Shown here: positions 23,553 to 33,657 of the stretch, in pieces
Layout of the letters: each line of letters begins with the position of its first letter
How positions within the stretch are numbered: position 1 is the first letter of the stretch
Position numbers and translations under genes: made by a program
Assembly: GCA_902762305.1 (NCBI GenBank)
Contig: CACWNW010000014.1
Location: forward strand, 1-64,000
Direction of reading: 5' to 3'
From: Fibrobacter succinogenes
Lineage (GTDB): Bacteria > Fibrobacterota > Fibrobacteria > Fibrobacterales > Fibrobacteraceae
DNA length: 64,000 nt
The notes under the pieces: generated by a model
The model's database searches: none
What the model saw: only the letters and a program-made list of their open reading frames with translations
Told to the model about the DNA's origin: nothing

Positions 23553-26500
23553 TTAGTAATTGGCAACACCGCATTTGACAACATCATCCGACTGAATCAC
23601 AACTGTTTGCCCATTGGTACATGTGTGAGAGGCATTATCTAGACGAGGACTCTTTCCCTTATTTTCTGTACCCATCATCAAATCACTGGACAGGGTTCCA
23701 TTATAGCAATCTGATGGGCAGCAGCGAATAGTCTTCGCCTGATTGTGCACGCCATCTTTACATGTAACAGAAACAGTTCCTTTTATTTCAATCAAATTAT
23801 TTCCAAAATTATCATTCTGCGCTATTTCGATTGACGTCCCACCCGAGGCACTACTATTCGTACTACTGCTGCTTTCGACCTTCACGTCCCATTCGCACTT
23901 GAACGTTTCTGTAGTACTGTTATTATTTTCCAGTTTCACTTCGTACTTGTAATGATGTGTTCCGGCACTTGTCGGAGTCACTGTTATATTCGAACCGAAC
24001 TGGCTCTGACCATAGTAGCAATCGCCACCAGAAACGCCATTCCCTGTCAATTTACAATCCTTCGGGTTCCCTTCAGCATCACTCGCCTTAGAGGCTTTCA
24101 GCGTGAAGTTTTCACCCAGCGTTATATCATCAGGCTTTGCGGAGCAAACAATCGGATTGTTCACAACGAGCGAGCCGCGGCACATTTCCTGCGAACCAAT
24201 CTTCACAGAATATACATATGTACCAGGAGCCTTCGTAATATACGCATCGTCCATCGCCTGGCAATCATTCCTCGAACAATTCTTGGAACTAATGAGGGTA
24301 TTCCCGATATAAAGGTCCCTAACTAGAGTCTCGTTATTGCCCAAGGTGCTTTCCCCGGAAGTTGTTATCCCCCAAGAAGTTCTCTTCACCGGATATGTTT
24401 CAACCTTACTGGGGCATGTCACCGTAATCATTCCCGGGACAGCAGAAGAACTGCTCGAAGTCGTAGCAGAAGAAAGCGGAGCCACAGAAGACGAGGACTG
24501 CCCTGTTCCAGAGCTCGAACCGCCCGTAACCGTAAATTCCTTATAGCACTCAGCAAATTCCGTCGTAGCACCGGCAGCATTCTTGAAGTAAATCTTGTGC
24601 ACACTGCCTACAGAGAACGAATTCGCGCCCGTATTAAAGGCATTCCGCTTATTGTTAGGAATACTGGTAAACCCGCCTGGAGTCGTGCCGTCTCCCTTAT
24701 GAACTTCGGACGAATTGTCCAGCGAAATGACCCACTTGCAGTTGCCGCCGCCACAATCACTCAGTTTATACTGGAAGTCCGGCAAGCCCGTACCCGGCTG
24801 GACCTCGACAGTACTGGCCCCGCCTCTCCACCGGCATTCACCCACAATCGGGCGAAGTTTCAATTCCGGCATCGTACACGGAGCATTGTCAACCGGGTTT
24901 CCATCCTCATCCAAAGCGTTCACCGTGAACACATATGTTTTTTCTTCGTCCGAGCCGTTGGCATACGGATTATACGGATCCGAATCGAAAGCAATCCTTC
25001 CCGAAGGATCCGGCACACGGCATCCCTGCCCCGGCGTCTGAGGCCCAGCCTGAGTTTCACATGAATATTCTTTTTTCAAGTCAGAAACCGACGAACCATT
25101 CTCTGTTGCGGTAATCTCGTACGACTTCACACCCTCATGATGCTTCACGACGACATTCACCTTGAACTTGCCACCCGTATACACAACATCCTTGCACTGG
25201 ATGCTCGTCACGTTGTCGCAAACGCTCTTCACTTCCTTGATGGTCACATTGGAACCGCCATGGTTCCTTATGATAACCGCAGTCACCTTTTCCGGGTCGA
25301 ATCCCGCACTCGTCGCAAGTTCATCGACACTAATCAAGGCGGAATGGTGAGCCTTGGTCACAGCAGACGCACTGAACTTGGGCAAAGAATTGTAATAGCC
25401 CGTTTCGCTACGGAGATAAACTTCGAGTTCATCGCCATTCGGGTTATCCATAGAAATATTGATGGATGCCGACCTGAGGTTGGCCACCTGGTTTGCCTCC
25501 AGAGCAAATATGTCGTCGGACGAGAGGCTCCCGGTACTATACGGAGCAAGCGTCCTTCCGTAGCCATCGTTAAAAAACAGATAATTCTTTTTACAGGCAG
25601 TTATCTCGCCGACCCAAAACTGACCACAAAGAGCCTCTTCTGCATGCAGGTGGCCCCAGTCTTCCATAGAAAGTGACGTTCCGAAGCACTGCCCTATTTT
25701 CGCCTTGGCCATCTTGGTTTCGACACCATTTTCAATCGTACCGTGGACACCGCCTTCCGTGAACTTGTAATCCGGCATGCATTTCTTGTAGCCCGCCTGC
25801 ATAGAAGTATTGCAGGCATCGTCTCCGTTGTAGTAGTATTCCGGAACACAGCCCTTCTCGTCGAACCAGCTGGAGAGCCCAACCCACGGCTTCGCTTTCT
25901 CGCCCTGCGGCACGATGCCGCCCAAGTACGCAGCACTGAACGAGCACTTGATAGTCGGATAAGTATCCCAGCACTCGGCGTTGTACGTCTCGCTCTTCCA
26001 TCCGATATCATACAGCTTGAAATCAGGATCGGCGAGGCTGAATCCGACATATTGCTGCCCATCAAGCGACGCGTACCCTTCAATATCCGAAACGATGATT
26101 GTTGCCGTAGCGGACGCATAGCTACCAAATTGGCCCTTCACGACACTCACGGTCAACAAATCTTTCGCGCCATCTTTACTCAAAGTTGCTGTCATCGTGA
26201 CAATATCGGTACTGGAGATTGTACCCATTGCCGACTGACCCGGTCCCACCAGGCCAAGTCCTCCCTGACCAGCCCCCCTCGGAGCGCGCATATTTTCCGA
26301 AACGCAGTTATTCCCGATGCAGGCCTTAGCCGTCAGTTTCCCTTCCCTGTTAGCAAAGACACTCAACATCAAATAAGACGACGCATCGCTATTCGAGCGC
26401 AGAATAAACCCAGACAAGTTGACATTTGCCGAGGCGTCATTTTCCCCACGTCCCAATTGCGGGACCTGGAACTGGGCGCGCATCGAGCCGTACTGGCCGG

Positions 26501-29500
26501 CCAGCACCGTACTCAGGACTTTCAGAGCGCTGTAATCCGACTGTTTCTTGTCCCTGTTGTAAAGGCGATCGAGCCAAATTTTTCCGTCCTGGTATTCCAA
26601 CTTATTCTTCTGTGCTTCATCGCCCATAACGAGCCACTTCGCATGGTCCGTCAAGGCGCCATTTCCGATACGGCAATCATCCGCATCCAGGCAGTAATTG
26701 AAGCAGTACTTCCAATCGTCTCCAGAGCCGGTACATTCCCTTGAAGTCTTGAACTCATCGAAGAAGCAATGATTGTCATTTTGACCGAACCACGCCACAA
26801 TTTCATTATCGCCATTCACCTTTTCAATCGAGAATGTAGGCCCATTAAACGATTCGGACGACCCGCAGTTTACGCTAGTTGCCGGGTCGCACTTCCAGTA
26901 CGAGAAATCGGCCCTGTCGCTGTTGCTTACCGTTATATGGAAGTCATCGCCCGTAAACAGTTCAAAATCGCACCCGGCATCCGAATACATACAGGAGCGA
27001 TCGGCCGGGAACCTGGTCGATGTCGCATAAAGCGTTTTCGCATGCAGATTCTCGCCTTCGAACTTCACGTGTATGCGCGCCTTCTTCGCCTTCAACTGCG
27101 CATAAAGAGGAGCTTCTTCACCCGAAGTCAAACTTGACTTGGGCAAATAGTTCTTGTCTTCGGGAGGAATAACCGCCTCACAGCCCACCGGCACCCCAGA
27201 CGGGAGCGCAGTCAATTTCAGATCGCTAGATATTCCGCAATTCCACGATTCATTGTTATCGTAAACAGAGCAATTGTTTGTTATGGGGCTGTTGAATCCG
27301 ACAGCAGCCACCCAAGACTTATCGTCTTCAACTTCGCAGTCGGGCCAAGAAGCCTGCATCATCTGGTAATAGGTTCCGTTCGTTTCGCATTCACTGGTCC
27401 CCGCACCCGGACCGACGCAATATTGCATTAATCCCTGACGATTCACCCTAAACAAACTCGACATGACTAGGGACTCTTGAGTCGGCGCTTCTATCCGACA
27501 GCCGACACATTCTGTTATGGCGAAATTCGCTGTACCATACTCAGCCCCATCCGTTGTCACACGGAACAAGGACTTCAATGTTCCGCAATCCGTTTCATTG
27601 GCATTAATCGTGAACGTGCACGAAGAAGAAGCATCGTCACAGGCTCCTTCATGCGTTGCGACAGGCGCTATCAACCAAGATGACGGCAAATCAGTCGGTT
27701 TCGAGACCTTGACCTTAAATTGTTCACCAGAGCCAACATCACATTTCAGTTTCACATATTCCGTGGAATTTGCACCCATTTCTTTGTAAGATGTATCAAG
27801 GCGCACCCCTGGCTTCAATCCCATTTCTTCATCAGTCACATATACGTAGAACGGGATACTCTGACCATCATCGGAATAATTACATTCATGCAAGCCCATA
27901 GGCAATTTAGATGCCGTAGACGGATTTGCACGATCATAGAGAAGCGTCATCTTGGGAATGCTGCTACAGCCGCCCACCTTCGCCATGTTTTTCGTCTTGG
28001 TAGACCCGTTCAAGTTCACCAGGTTTATGTAATTTTCCAGTTTTCCATAAGGATCAGACGGCAAATAGATGACTCTGGGCAAAATAATGAACGACGGATT
28101 CAACTCCTCTTCTTCAGACGCAGCCGGGAGCGGCTCATTATTTTCGTACTGGGTTTCCAGCGTGATTTTCAACTGAGGCGCTGCCGCAACGAAATAATCG
28201 TCATGAGCTCCAGCCGCAGCAATGTCCGAACCAGACGAAGCCGATCCGCCAGTTGCAAGTTGCGTAAACTCAGGATTTTCCATGATAAATCCTGCCGTAA
28301 CCAATGCTCTGACGACCTCTTCTTTAAAGTCAAGCCTGTTGTCGCCCTGGAACTTTTTCATTTTCTTGCCTTCAGACAAGAAAACCGATCCCATGATATG
28401 GAAATCATTCAATTCCTTTATATCACCGTCGGAATAAATGAAATAGTTGTAGACCCAGTCCAAATGTTCCTTATGGCGCCCTTTCAACTGGCCATTAGCG
28501 CCTTTTTCAAAATAGAACATGACAATAGCGTTGGACTCAGTCGCCGGCAAATAGGTATCTCCCACTGGAGTAGACGCATATATGACAAATCTTCCATCCA
28601 GTTTCTTCGTTTTCGGTTCCTGGTCTCTATTGTATTGCCATTCTATCGGCAAGAAGCCATTGTACAGTTTGTCTTCCGTCTTGGCCTTTGCATAGCAATC
28701 ATTCAATTTTTGGACAGAAGCATCATCCCACAGCCAATTCTTGGCTATGCCGCAATAAGTATTGTTTTGAGTAGCCTTGGTTTTCCATGAAGTTTCATTT
28801 TTCAAAAGGAGTTCCTGAGGGATGGTTCCATCTGCCTTGATAATCTTCCCATAAGCGTTCATCTTGGAAATATGTTCCCAATACTTGTCACTAACGTTCT
28901 TCAGGACATTATCCGTCTTGGACCATTCATTGATACGTTGGCTTTGAACAATACCACTCGATCCAGCCTTAAACGAAAAATATCGGTCTTCTTTGTTGCC
29001 CAGCTTTCCAGAATTGTAATGGCAATTCGAGAAAAATCCTTCACAGTAATCAGCACCGCCAGCAGAAAGGCAGCGATTAGTGCAGTTAAAATCGTGAGCC
29101 TGATTATCGCAAGCGTTCTGGCACGCCTCAATTGTCGACGGGAACGAGTTATAAAGGTATATCTTCTGGCCCAAATTTATTTTTCGTTTTTCTTTCGCGA
29201 ACTTGCCTTCAATATTCGACAAATACGTATTTCCACCAACACCTGTTCCAAAAGCGCCACCCGTTCCATATGAGTTCTCGCTAACCTCATTATTGCCAGC
29301 CCAGTTGAATACGGCATCCCTCTTAAAGACAAGATTTTTTCCAATCGTAAATTTCTTTGTACCCGGATTGTCTCTTACAATGGCACCACCAATCGTCAAA
29401 TTGCCGCTGACTTCGATAGCGCACTTTCCCAAAATTCTCCCGTCGACATGCAAATCACCATAAACCTTCAAAGACTGGTTATCAGCACAATTTACGTCGC

Positions 29501-30254
29501 CACCAATATAAACAACATTCGTATCAGCACCCGGCAAGTCATTACCAAATGTATACCCGCCGTTCGTAGACGTAATGCCCCCCTTCACGTAAAAATCACC
29601 ATAAGCATGCAAATCGCCACCAAAGGCGGCATTGCCCGAGACAATGAAATCCTGCGTCAATGTCGGCGTGTTGTTCTGGTCCTTAAAGTCTCCGTGAATA
29701 ATACCCGACTGCAACGTATCGTCATTCGTCAAACCATCCGACGCACCGGCAAAAGCCTCATCGTAGTTTAACGAGCCGTCTACTTCCGGAATCTTCACCC
29801 GATAAAGTCCATCTACGTTAAAAATCGCTATTTCGTTATGGACAGCACTTCCCCTGGATTTTCCTGAAGAAAGAATTTTCAACTTAAAATTATGCGACGT
29901 TCCCGTATTCACACCTGCAAGCCAAACATCGTAGTTCTGGTTCGCACGCGCCCATGGTGCAAGCCTGTCATTCAGTTTAATCTTTTTCCCGGTATCCTTG
30001 TATTGCTTGATCAATGCGCCCACATCGTTAGCGTTGAAGGTCATCCACGCGCGCACATTCTCGATACCGGCCATGGAACTCTGGAACGCTTCCTGTTTTT
30101 GCAGGCGCGTACCCGAAGAACGGCCTTCAGAGGTAAGCCACTTGTACGTGGCCGTCGCAGCGATAGTCGCCACGAGCATGAAGAGCAGAACAGCGATAAG
30201 CGAGACACCCGCCTTCCTTGCTCTATACATCGAATTCTTCATTTCGAATTCCAT
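23553..30254 (-). CDS. giant pilin-like surface protein (PilX-type N-terminus, 2233 residues)
   Basis: The N-terminus is a type IV prepilin-like signal: basic MYRARKAG, cut after Gly, then VSLIAVLLFMLVATIAATATYKW, followed by the PilX-like region QKQEAFQSSMAGIENVRAWM. About 2190 residues follow, which is unique to this protein among the pilins here. There is an extended beta-rich region with many Cys pairs, a laminin/concanavalin-like segment around residues 1280-1450, Ser-rich linkers near residues 1910-1940 and 2135, and a Cys-rich end (RCCPSDCYNG). In other bacteria the last gene of such operons (PilX/PilY1) sits at the pilus tip and mediates adhesion; this could be a fused tip adhesin, perhaps for plant fibre. 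It starts behind AGGAGG, 10 bp after the pilW-like gene. Adhesion is inference. Confidence 0.85.
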   Translation of the reverse strand: MEFEMKNSMYRARKAGVSLIAVLLFMLVATIAATATYKWLTSEGRSSGTRLQKQEAFQSSMAGIENVRAWMTFNANDVGALIKQYKDTGKKIKLNDRLAPWARANQNYDVWLAGVNTGTSHNFKLKILSSGKSRGSAVHNEIAIFNVDGLYRVKIPEVDGSLNYDEAFAGASDGLTNDDTLQSGIIHGDFKDQNNTPTLTQDFIVSGNAAFGGDLHAYGDFYVKGGITSTNGGYTFGNDLPGADTNVVYIGGDVNCADNQSLKVYGDLHVDGRILGKCAIEVSGNLTIGGAIVRDNPGTKKFTIGKNLVFKRDAVFNWAGNNEVSENSYGTGGAFGTGVGGNTYLSNIEGKFAKEKRKINLGQKIYLYNSFPSTIEACQNACDNQAHDFNCTNRCLSAGGADYCEGFFSNCHYNSGKLGNKEDRYFSFKAGSSGIVQSQRINEWSKTDNVLKNVSDKYWEHISKMNAYGKIIKADGTIPQELLLKNETSWKTKATQNNTYCGIAKNWLWDDASVQKLNDCYAKAKTEDKLYNGFLPIEWQYNRDQEPKTKKLDGRFVIYASTPVGDTYLPATESNAIVMFYFEKGANGQLKGRHKEHLDWVYNYFIYSDGDIKELNDFHIMGSVFLSEGKKMKKFQGDNRLDFKEEVVRALVTAGFIMENPEFTQLATGGSASSGSDIAAAGAHDDYFVAAAPQLKITLETQYENNEPLPAASEEEELNPSFIILPRVIYLPSDPYGKLENYINLVNLNGSTKTKNMAKVGGCSSIPKMTLLYDRANPSTASKLPMGLHECNYSDDGQSIPFYVYVTDEEMGLKPGVRLDTSYKEMGANSTEYVKLKCDVGSGEQFKVKVSKPTDLPSSWLIAPVATHEGACDDASSSCTFTINANETDCGTLKSLFRVTTDGAEYGTANFAITECVGCRIEAPTQESLVMSSLFRVNRQGLMQYCVGPGAGTSECETNGTYYQMMQASWPDCEVEDDKSWVAAVGFNSPITNNCSVYDNNESWNCGISSDLKLTALPSGVPVGCEAVIPPEDKNYLPKSSLTSGEEAPLYAQLKAKKARIHVKFEGENLHAKTLYATSTRFPADRSCMYSDAGCDFELFTGDDFHITVSNSDRADFSYWKCDPATSVNCGSSESFNGPTFSIEKVNGDNEIVAWFGQNDNHCFFDEFKTSRECTGSGDDWKYCFNYCLDADDCRIGNGALTDHAKWLVMGDEAQKNKLEYQDGKIWLDRLYNRDKKQSDYSALKVLSTVLAGQYGSMRAQFQVPQLGRGENDASANVNLSGFILRSNSDASSYLMLSVFANREGKLTAKACIGNNCVSENMRAPRGAGQGGLGLVGPGQSAMGTISSTDIVTMTATLSKDGAKDLLTVSVVKGQFGSYASATATIIVSDIEGYASLDGQQYVGFSLADPDFKLYDIGWKSETYNAECWDTYPTIKCSFSAAYLGGIVPQGEKAKPWVGLSSWFDEKGCVPEYYYNGDDACNTSMQAGYKKCMPDYKFTEGGVHGTIENGVETKMAKAKIGQCFGTSLSMEDWGHLHAEEALCGQFWVGEITACKKNYLFFNDGYGRTLAPYSTGSLSSDDIFALEANQVANLRSASINISMDNPNGDELEVYLRSETGYYNSLPKFSASAVTKAHHSALISVDELATSAGFDPEKVTAVIIRNHGGSNVTIKEVKSVCDNVTSIQCKDVVYTGGKFKVNVVVKHHEGVKSYEITATENGSSVSDLKKEYSCETQAGPQTPGQGCRVPDPSGRIAFDSDPYNPYANGSDEEKTYVFTVNALDEDGNPVDNAPCTMPELKLRPIVGECRWRGGASTVEVQPGTGLPDFQYKLSDCGGGNCKWVISLDNSSEVHKGDGTTPGGFTSIPNNKRNAFNTGANSFSVGSVHKIYFKNAAGATTEFAECYKEFTVTGGSSSGTGQSSSSVAPLSSATTSSSSSAVPGMITVTCPSKVETYPVKRTSWGITTSGESTLGNNETLVRDLYIGNTLISSKNCSRNDCQAMDDAYITKAPGTYVYSVKIGSQEMCRGSLVVNNPIVCSAKPDDITLGENFTLKASKASDAEGNPKDCKLTGNGVSGGDCYYGQSQFGSNITVTPTSAGTHHYKYEVKLENNNSTTETFKCEWDVKVESSSSTNSSASGGTSIEIAQNDNFGNNLIEIKGTVSVTCKDGVHNQAKTIRCCPSDCYNGTLSSDLMMGTENKGKSPRLDNASHTCTNGQTVVIQSDDVVKCGVANY

Positions 30255-30263
30255 ACGTTCCTC

Positions 30264-31622
30264 CTAGCCATTCCGGCCATTGCTCGGAATGCGGATAATA
30301 AGGGAGTCGACACCTTCCTCCCCATTTCGCGTTACACTAAAGTCAAGCATCAACGCCTTCACATTCGCCTTGTCCTTGAGAGGCAAAGCGCTGTCGGTAA
30401 ACTTGTAATTCGAAGATTCTATCTTCTTCAGGCGCAATTCCGTAATCGTCACTTTTCCATTTGCCGCCAAAGGCGAGTAACTCACGAACGTGAAAGCAAT
30501 GCATAAATTCGCCAGTTTCTTGGGAACACTGAATCGCATTGCCCTCAAGCCCGAAGCGCTTTCGTCCGTAGGTGGATAGAAGAAGAAATCGTCCAGTTCG
30601 TTAGGCCTCGAACCATCCTTGGTCGAACGGAAACCAACTGACATCTGATCCCTGCCTGGGACGAACAACCTCATTTTTTCAAACGTTCCCGCATCGGCAA
30701 GCGAAAAAGAAAGTTCGTATTCCGTCTTCGGCTGGAGCGTAATCTGCGTGCATTTCTCTCTCCAGGTTGTCGCAGAATTGTCCGCATTTTCCATAGCAAC
30801 AACCTGGTTCAGCAGTTTTCCAGAGGAATTCTCGGTATTGGTATTCTTATCGTAATTGGTTGCAAATCCGGAAAGTTCTACGATTTTGTTGTCGTCTGTA
30901 GGGGTAATCGTGGTTGCAACGTAATCCGCATCGCCGATACGCGAGACCAAGCGGAACTCATCGGCGCAGGAACCGGAAGCATCGCACGGAGGGAATATCT
31001 GAGCAGGATTATCATTGGAAGTTACACCCGGCAGCGCAGGCTTTACAACAAACTTGGTGAGCCCCGTCGCAATTTCAACCGCACGGTTCTTAGCATCGGC
31101 AGCAGAACCTCTCTTGCAGTTATCCGCATCTTCCGTACCGTCAAGCGTACGGCAACTGCGCATGAGCGTTCCGCCGTCCACAAACCAATTGACCTCTTCA
31201 ACAGCCACATAATGTCCATCGTCGTCATAGCGCATGCGACGCATCTTCAAATCACTAAAATTATCCACCGTAGTCACGCTGAACGAAGAATAATCCCTCT
31301 TATCCTCGTCCGCATTGTTCGGATCCATATAGACACTGTCGTTCACCGAACTGAACACATCGCCACCGAAATCGCTACCCGATTCCATCGAACTTTTCGC
31401 GCCAGTCTGCGCAGCGTCGGTCTTGAACAGGGACGCGACATTCCCGGCCACCTCGGAAGCCTTGAGCATGCTCTGCGTGCGCACACGCATCTTGGTGGAA
31501 TTGCTGAACGCCTGGCCCGCCACGATAACCACGATACCCACGATGGCAACGTACACCAAAAGCTCGATGAGCGTGAAGCCCGCCTTGCGGAGTAATGCTT
31601 GGTTGTGACTGGCCTTTTTCAT
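30264..31622 (-). CDS. PilW-like minor pilin
   Basis: 452 residues. Prepilin signal: basic leader ending RKAG, then FTLIELLVYVAIVGIVVIVAG with the conserved Glu5. The next part, SNSTKMRVRTQSMLKASEVAGNVASLFKTDAAQTG, is the PilW-type helix. The large C-terminal domain has strands with Cys pairs (CRTLDGTEDADNC, CDASGSC). It would join the pilus tip complex in the inner membrane or periplasm. It lies third in the operon, 37 bp after the pilV-like gene and 9 bp before the giant protein. Longer than usual PilW (about 200-350 residues). Confidence 0.85.
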   Translation of the reverse strand: MKKASHNQALLRKAGFTLIELLVYVAIVGIVVIVAGQAFSNSTKMRVRTQSMLKASEVAGNVASLFKTDAAQTGAKSSMESGSDFGGDVFSSVNDSVYMDPNNADEDKRDYSSFSVTTVDNFSDLKMRRMRYDDDGHYVAVEEVNWFVDGGTLMRSCRTLDGTEDADNCKRGSAADAKNRAVEIATGLTKFVVKPALPGVTSNDNPAQIFPPCDASGSCADEFRLVSRIGDADYVATTITPTDDNKIVELSGFATNYDKNTNTENSSGKLLNQVVAMENADNSATTWREKCTQITLQPKTEYELSFSLADAGTFEKMRLFVPGRDQMSVGFRSTKDGSRPNELDDFFFYPPTDESASGLRAMRFSVPKKLANLCIAFTFVSYSPLAANGKVTITELRLKKIESSNYKFTDSALPLKDKANVKALMLDFSVTRNGEEGVDSLIIRIPSNGRNG

Positions 31623-31659
31623 CTTTTCCTCTTTTGCAAAAATGATTCGCGTCGTTTAC

Positions 31660-32160
31660 CTACCGGATAACCGTCGACATATTTATGGACTGAGTGGAAC
31701 CCTTGAACTGCCACGAAACCTGCACATTCACCTGCTTGGCGTAAACATGGCTCACCGATTCAAGATTCGACACATTGGTCGCAGTGTATTCCGTTGTCGG
31801 CGATACGGTCACCGTCGGGGTGTAGTTGATAGTCGCCTTGCCCCCGCCAACCTTGTCGCTACGGTCCCAGGAACGTTGAATCGGATCCCACGGCCATACG
31901 TAGTTCCCGTCTTTGACATGTTCATCGCCGCTACCGGCACTCGTCGGGTCGGGAATAGAGGCAAGCCCCATGCGGTTCAGGGAATCGAGGACCTGCTGTG
32001 CCACCTCGATGGCACCATCGCGGCCTCGTATACGGAGCAGAGCCTCGCGGTTGCCCGTCTGCATGTGGAGCACCGCCATGTACAAAAGACCGAGAACCAC
32101 CGCGGAGACAAGCACCTCCGCGATACCGAAACCTTTCTTGTTCTTCAGATTCTTTTCCAT
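31660..32160 (-). CDS. PilV-like minor pilin
   Basis: 166 residues with prepilin signal NKKG then FGIAEVLVSAVVLGLLYMAVLHMQ (Glu5 present), followed by the typical PilV region REALLRIRGRDGAIEVAQQVLDSL. The C-terminal domain is small and beta-rich. It is predicted to prime pilus assembly as part of a tip complex with the neighbouring pilins. It is second in the operon, 8 bp after the fimT-like gene. Confidence 0.85.
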   Translation of the reverse strand: MEKNLKNKKGFGIAEVLVSAVVLGLLYMAVLHMQTGNREALLRIRGRDGAIEVAQQVLDSLNRMGLASIPDPTSAGSGDEHVKDGNYVWPWDPIQRSWDRSDKVGGGKATINYTPTVTVSPTTEYTATNVSNLESVSHVYAKQVNVQVSWQFKGSTQSINMSTVIR

Positions 32161-32168
32161 AACACCAC

Positions 32169-32717
32169 CTAGAATTCAAACCAGGAACCGGCCGCGCCGC
32201 CATCGTAATTCAACTTGTAATACATCGCAAACTTTTTCGGGGACTTGACAGAGACCGCATACTTGTCGGTAGAACCGTAGCGCACCATGAAGCAGCCGGA
32301 AGGAATGGGCGACACCCCAATCTTCGGGGTCAAGGTCATCCGGGTCAAGGCGTTCGTCTTGCTCTCCGTGAGGTCGGGGCAGGCCTTTCCCGTCACAAAC
32401 TTACTCCCCGCCTCGAGCGTCATCTGGTCGATGAGGTTCGCGTTCACGATTTTCGCGGTTTCCGAACATTCCGCCCTGTACGTCTTTATATCCGCCCCGC
32501 TGGCCACCACACACAATTTTTCGTTCAGGCGGGTCGACTCGTTCGCAGCGCGTTCCATAAAAGCAGTCACATTGATTCCCGCATCCTTGATACGGCTATT
32601 GGCCACGGCGTCCCTGAGGCTCGCCACCCCCAAACCGGAGAGAATCCCCACGATGGCAACCACCACGAGGGCCTCGACCAATGTAAATCCGCCTTTTTTC
32701 GAACTCGCGTTCAACAT
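32169..32717 (-). CDS. FimT/GspH-like minor pilin
   Basis: 182 residues from the ATG at 32717, behind CAGGAG. Prepilin signal KKGG then FTLVEALVVVAIVGILSGLGVASL with Glu5, and a C-terminal GspH/FimT beta domain with Cys pairs (LCVVASG, YRAECSE, KACPDL, GCFMVRYG). It is the first gene of the four-pilin operon. An upstream palindrome (32859-32878) and a hairpin (32801-32820) may form its promoter and leader. The longer frame to 32798 has no signal-peptide logic and is rejected. Confidence 0.88.
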   Translation of the reverse strand: MLNASSKKGGFTLVEALVVVAIVGILSGLGVASLRDAVANSRIKDAGINVTAFMERAANESTRLNEKLCVVASGADIKTYRAECSETAKIVNANLIDQMTLEAGSKFVTGKACPDLTESKTNALTRMTLTPKIGVSPIPSGCFMVRYGSTDKYAVSVKSPKKFAMYYKLNYDGGAAGSWFEF

Positions 32718-32800
32718 ACACAATCTCCTGTAAAACCACAACTTATTGATGTACAACAAGTTAGCAATTTCCCAGTTTCTCAAAATACCACATAACACGC

Positions 32801-32820
32801 AAAAGGCGTCGTTCGACGCC
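32801..32820 (-). terminator. hairpin with short T tract upstream of the pilin operon
   Basis: Minus-strand stem GGCGTCG/CGACGCC (7 bp, AA loop) followed by TTTTG. It either ends the secreted-protein gene upstream, or, if the palindrome at 32859 is the pilin promoter, acts as an attenuator in the pilin leader. Confidence 0.55.
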
Positions 32821-32858
32821 CCTGCACTCTTCGAAAATATATATTAAAACGCCGAAAG

Positions 32859-32878
32859 GGGTAAAATTTTATTTACCC
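32859..32878. promoter_or_regulatory. GGGTAAA-N6-TTTACCC palindrome
   Basis: One of three copies in the window. The minus strand reads GGGTAAATAAAATTTTACCC, with a -10-like TAAAAT in the centre. It lies 142 bp upstream of the fimT-like start. Confidence 0.5.
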
Positions 32879-32943
32879 GTGTGAGGAAATTCGCTTTAAT
32901 CCGTCAAATTTGGCGTTTTTTGCGAAATTTCGGGGTTTGCGCC

Positions 32944-33444
32944 CTATTTTTTCAGTTTCCCGAAGGTGGACTTGCCGTTGTAGCAGGCCACTGCACCCTT
33001 CGAGCATTTCACGGGATAGTCCGACTGCTCGTTCACGAAAACTTCCTTCGCGACAAGCTTCGCGTCGGCGCTCGTGTCCTTGCGGTACGTAATAGAGTAC
33101 TGGATGTCGGAGTCGCGGGTCCACACGACTATGTCGGCATCGATCCAGTAGCTGCCGCGGCCGCCCGAGAGGTGGAACCCGTAGGGGATTTCCTTGATCT
33201 TGAAGATGGATTCGGGCGGTTCGAAGTCCAAATCCTTCCAGGTGGCGGCCAGGCCCTCGGAACGCATCCAGAACCAGCCCGCAGGATCACCGCTGGTAGC
33301 GTCTTCCATGGCCATGTTCACGCAGGTCACGTAGCTGTCGCGGACAGAAGCCAGCTGCTCCTTGAAATAGTCGTATGTATCGCCGGCGAACACGGAGCCG
33401 GCAGAAAACAGAAAGAGGGCTACAGCAATTGCAAAACGTTTCAT
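32944..33444 (-). CDS. small secreted protein of unknown function
   Basis: 166 residues from the ATG at 33444. A clear signal peptide [20 protein letters not shown] is followed by a mature domain of about 145 residues. That domain has a Cys pair in the first third region (YVTCVNMAM) and another near the end ([16 protein letters not shown]), so probably disulfide-bonded in the periplasm. Repeated strands ([26 protein letters not shown]) suggest a beta sheet. No family recognised. A GTG two codons upstream gives a slightly longer frame that I do not favour. Confidence 0.8.
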   Translation of the reverse strand: MKRFAIAVALFLFSAGSVFAGDTYDYFKEQLASVRDSYVTCVNMAMEDATSGDPAGWFWMRSEGLAATWKDLDFEPPESIFKIKEIPYGFHLSGGRGSYWIDADIVVWTRDSDIQYSITYRKDTSADAKLVAKEVFVNEQSDYPVKCSKGAVACYNGKSTFGKLKK

Positions 33445-33534
33445 GCCCACAATCTAGCAATTTGTCCTCACTCGGGAGTACCGCCCCGCGCAAATAAGAT
33501 ACCGAAGCCCTACCCCGCACCCCGTTATTTTTTA

Positions 33535-33542
33535 TATATTTG
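33535..33542 (+). promoter_or_regulatory. TAnnTTTG promoter element of tRNA-Leu(TAA)
   Basis: TATATTTG ends 12 bp before the tRNA, an exact match to the Bacteroidetes-type -7 element. No convincing -35 is seen. Confidence 0.55.
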
Positions 33543-33551
33543 GCGAGCACA

Positions 33552-33637
<86 letters not shown>

Positions 33638-33657
33638 TTAACCTTTAGGGCTATACC

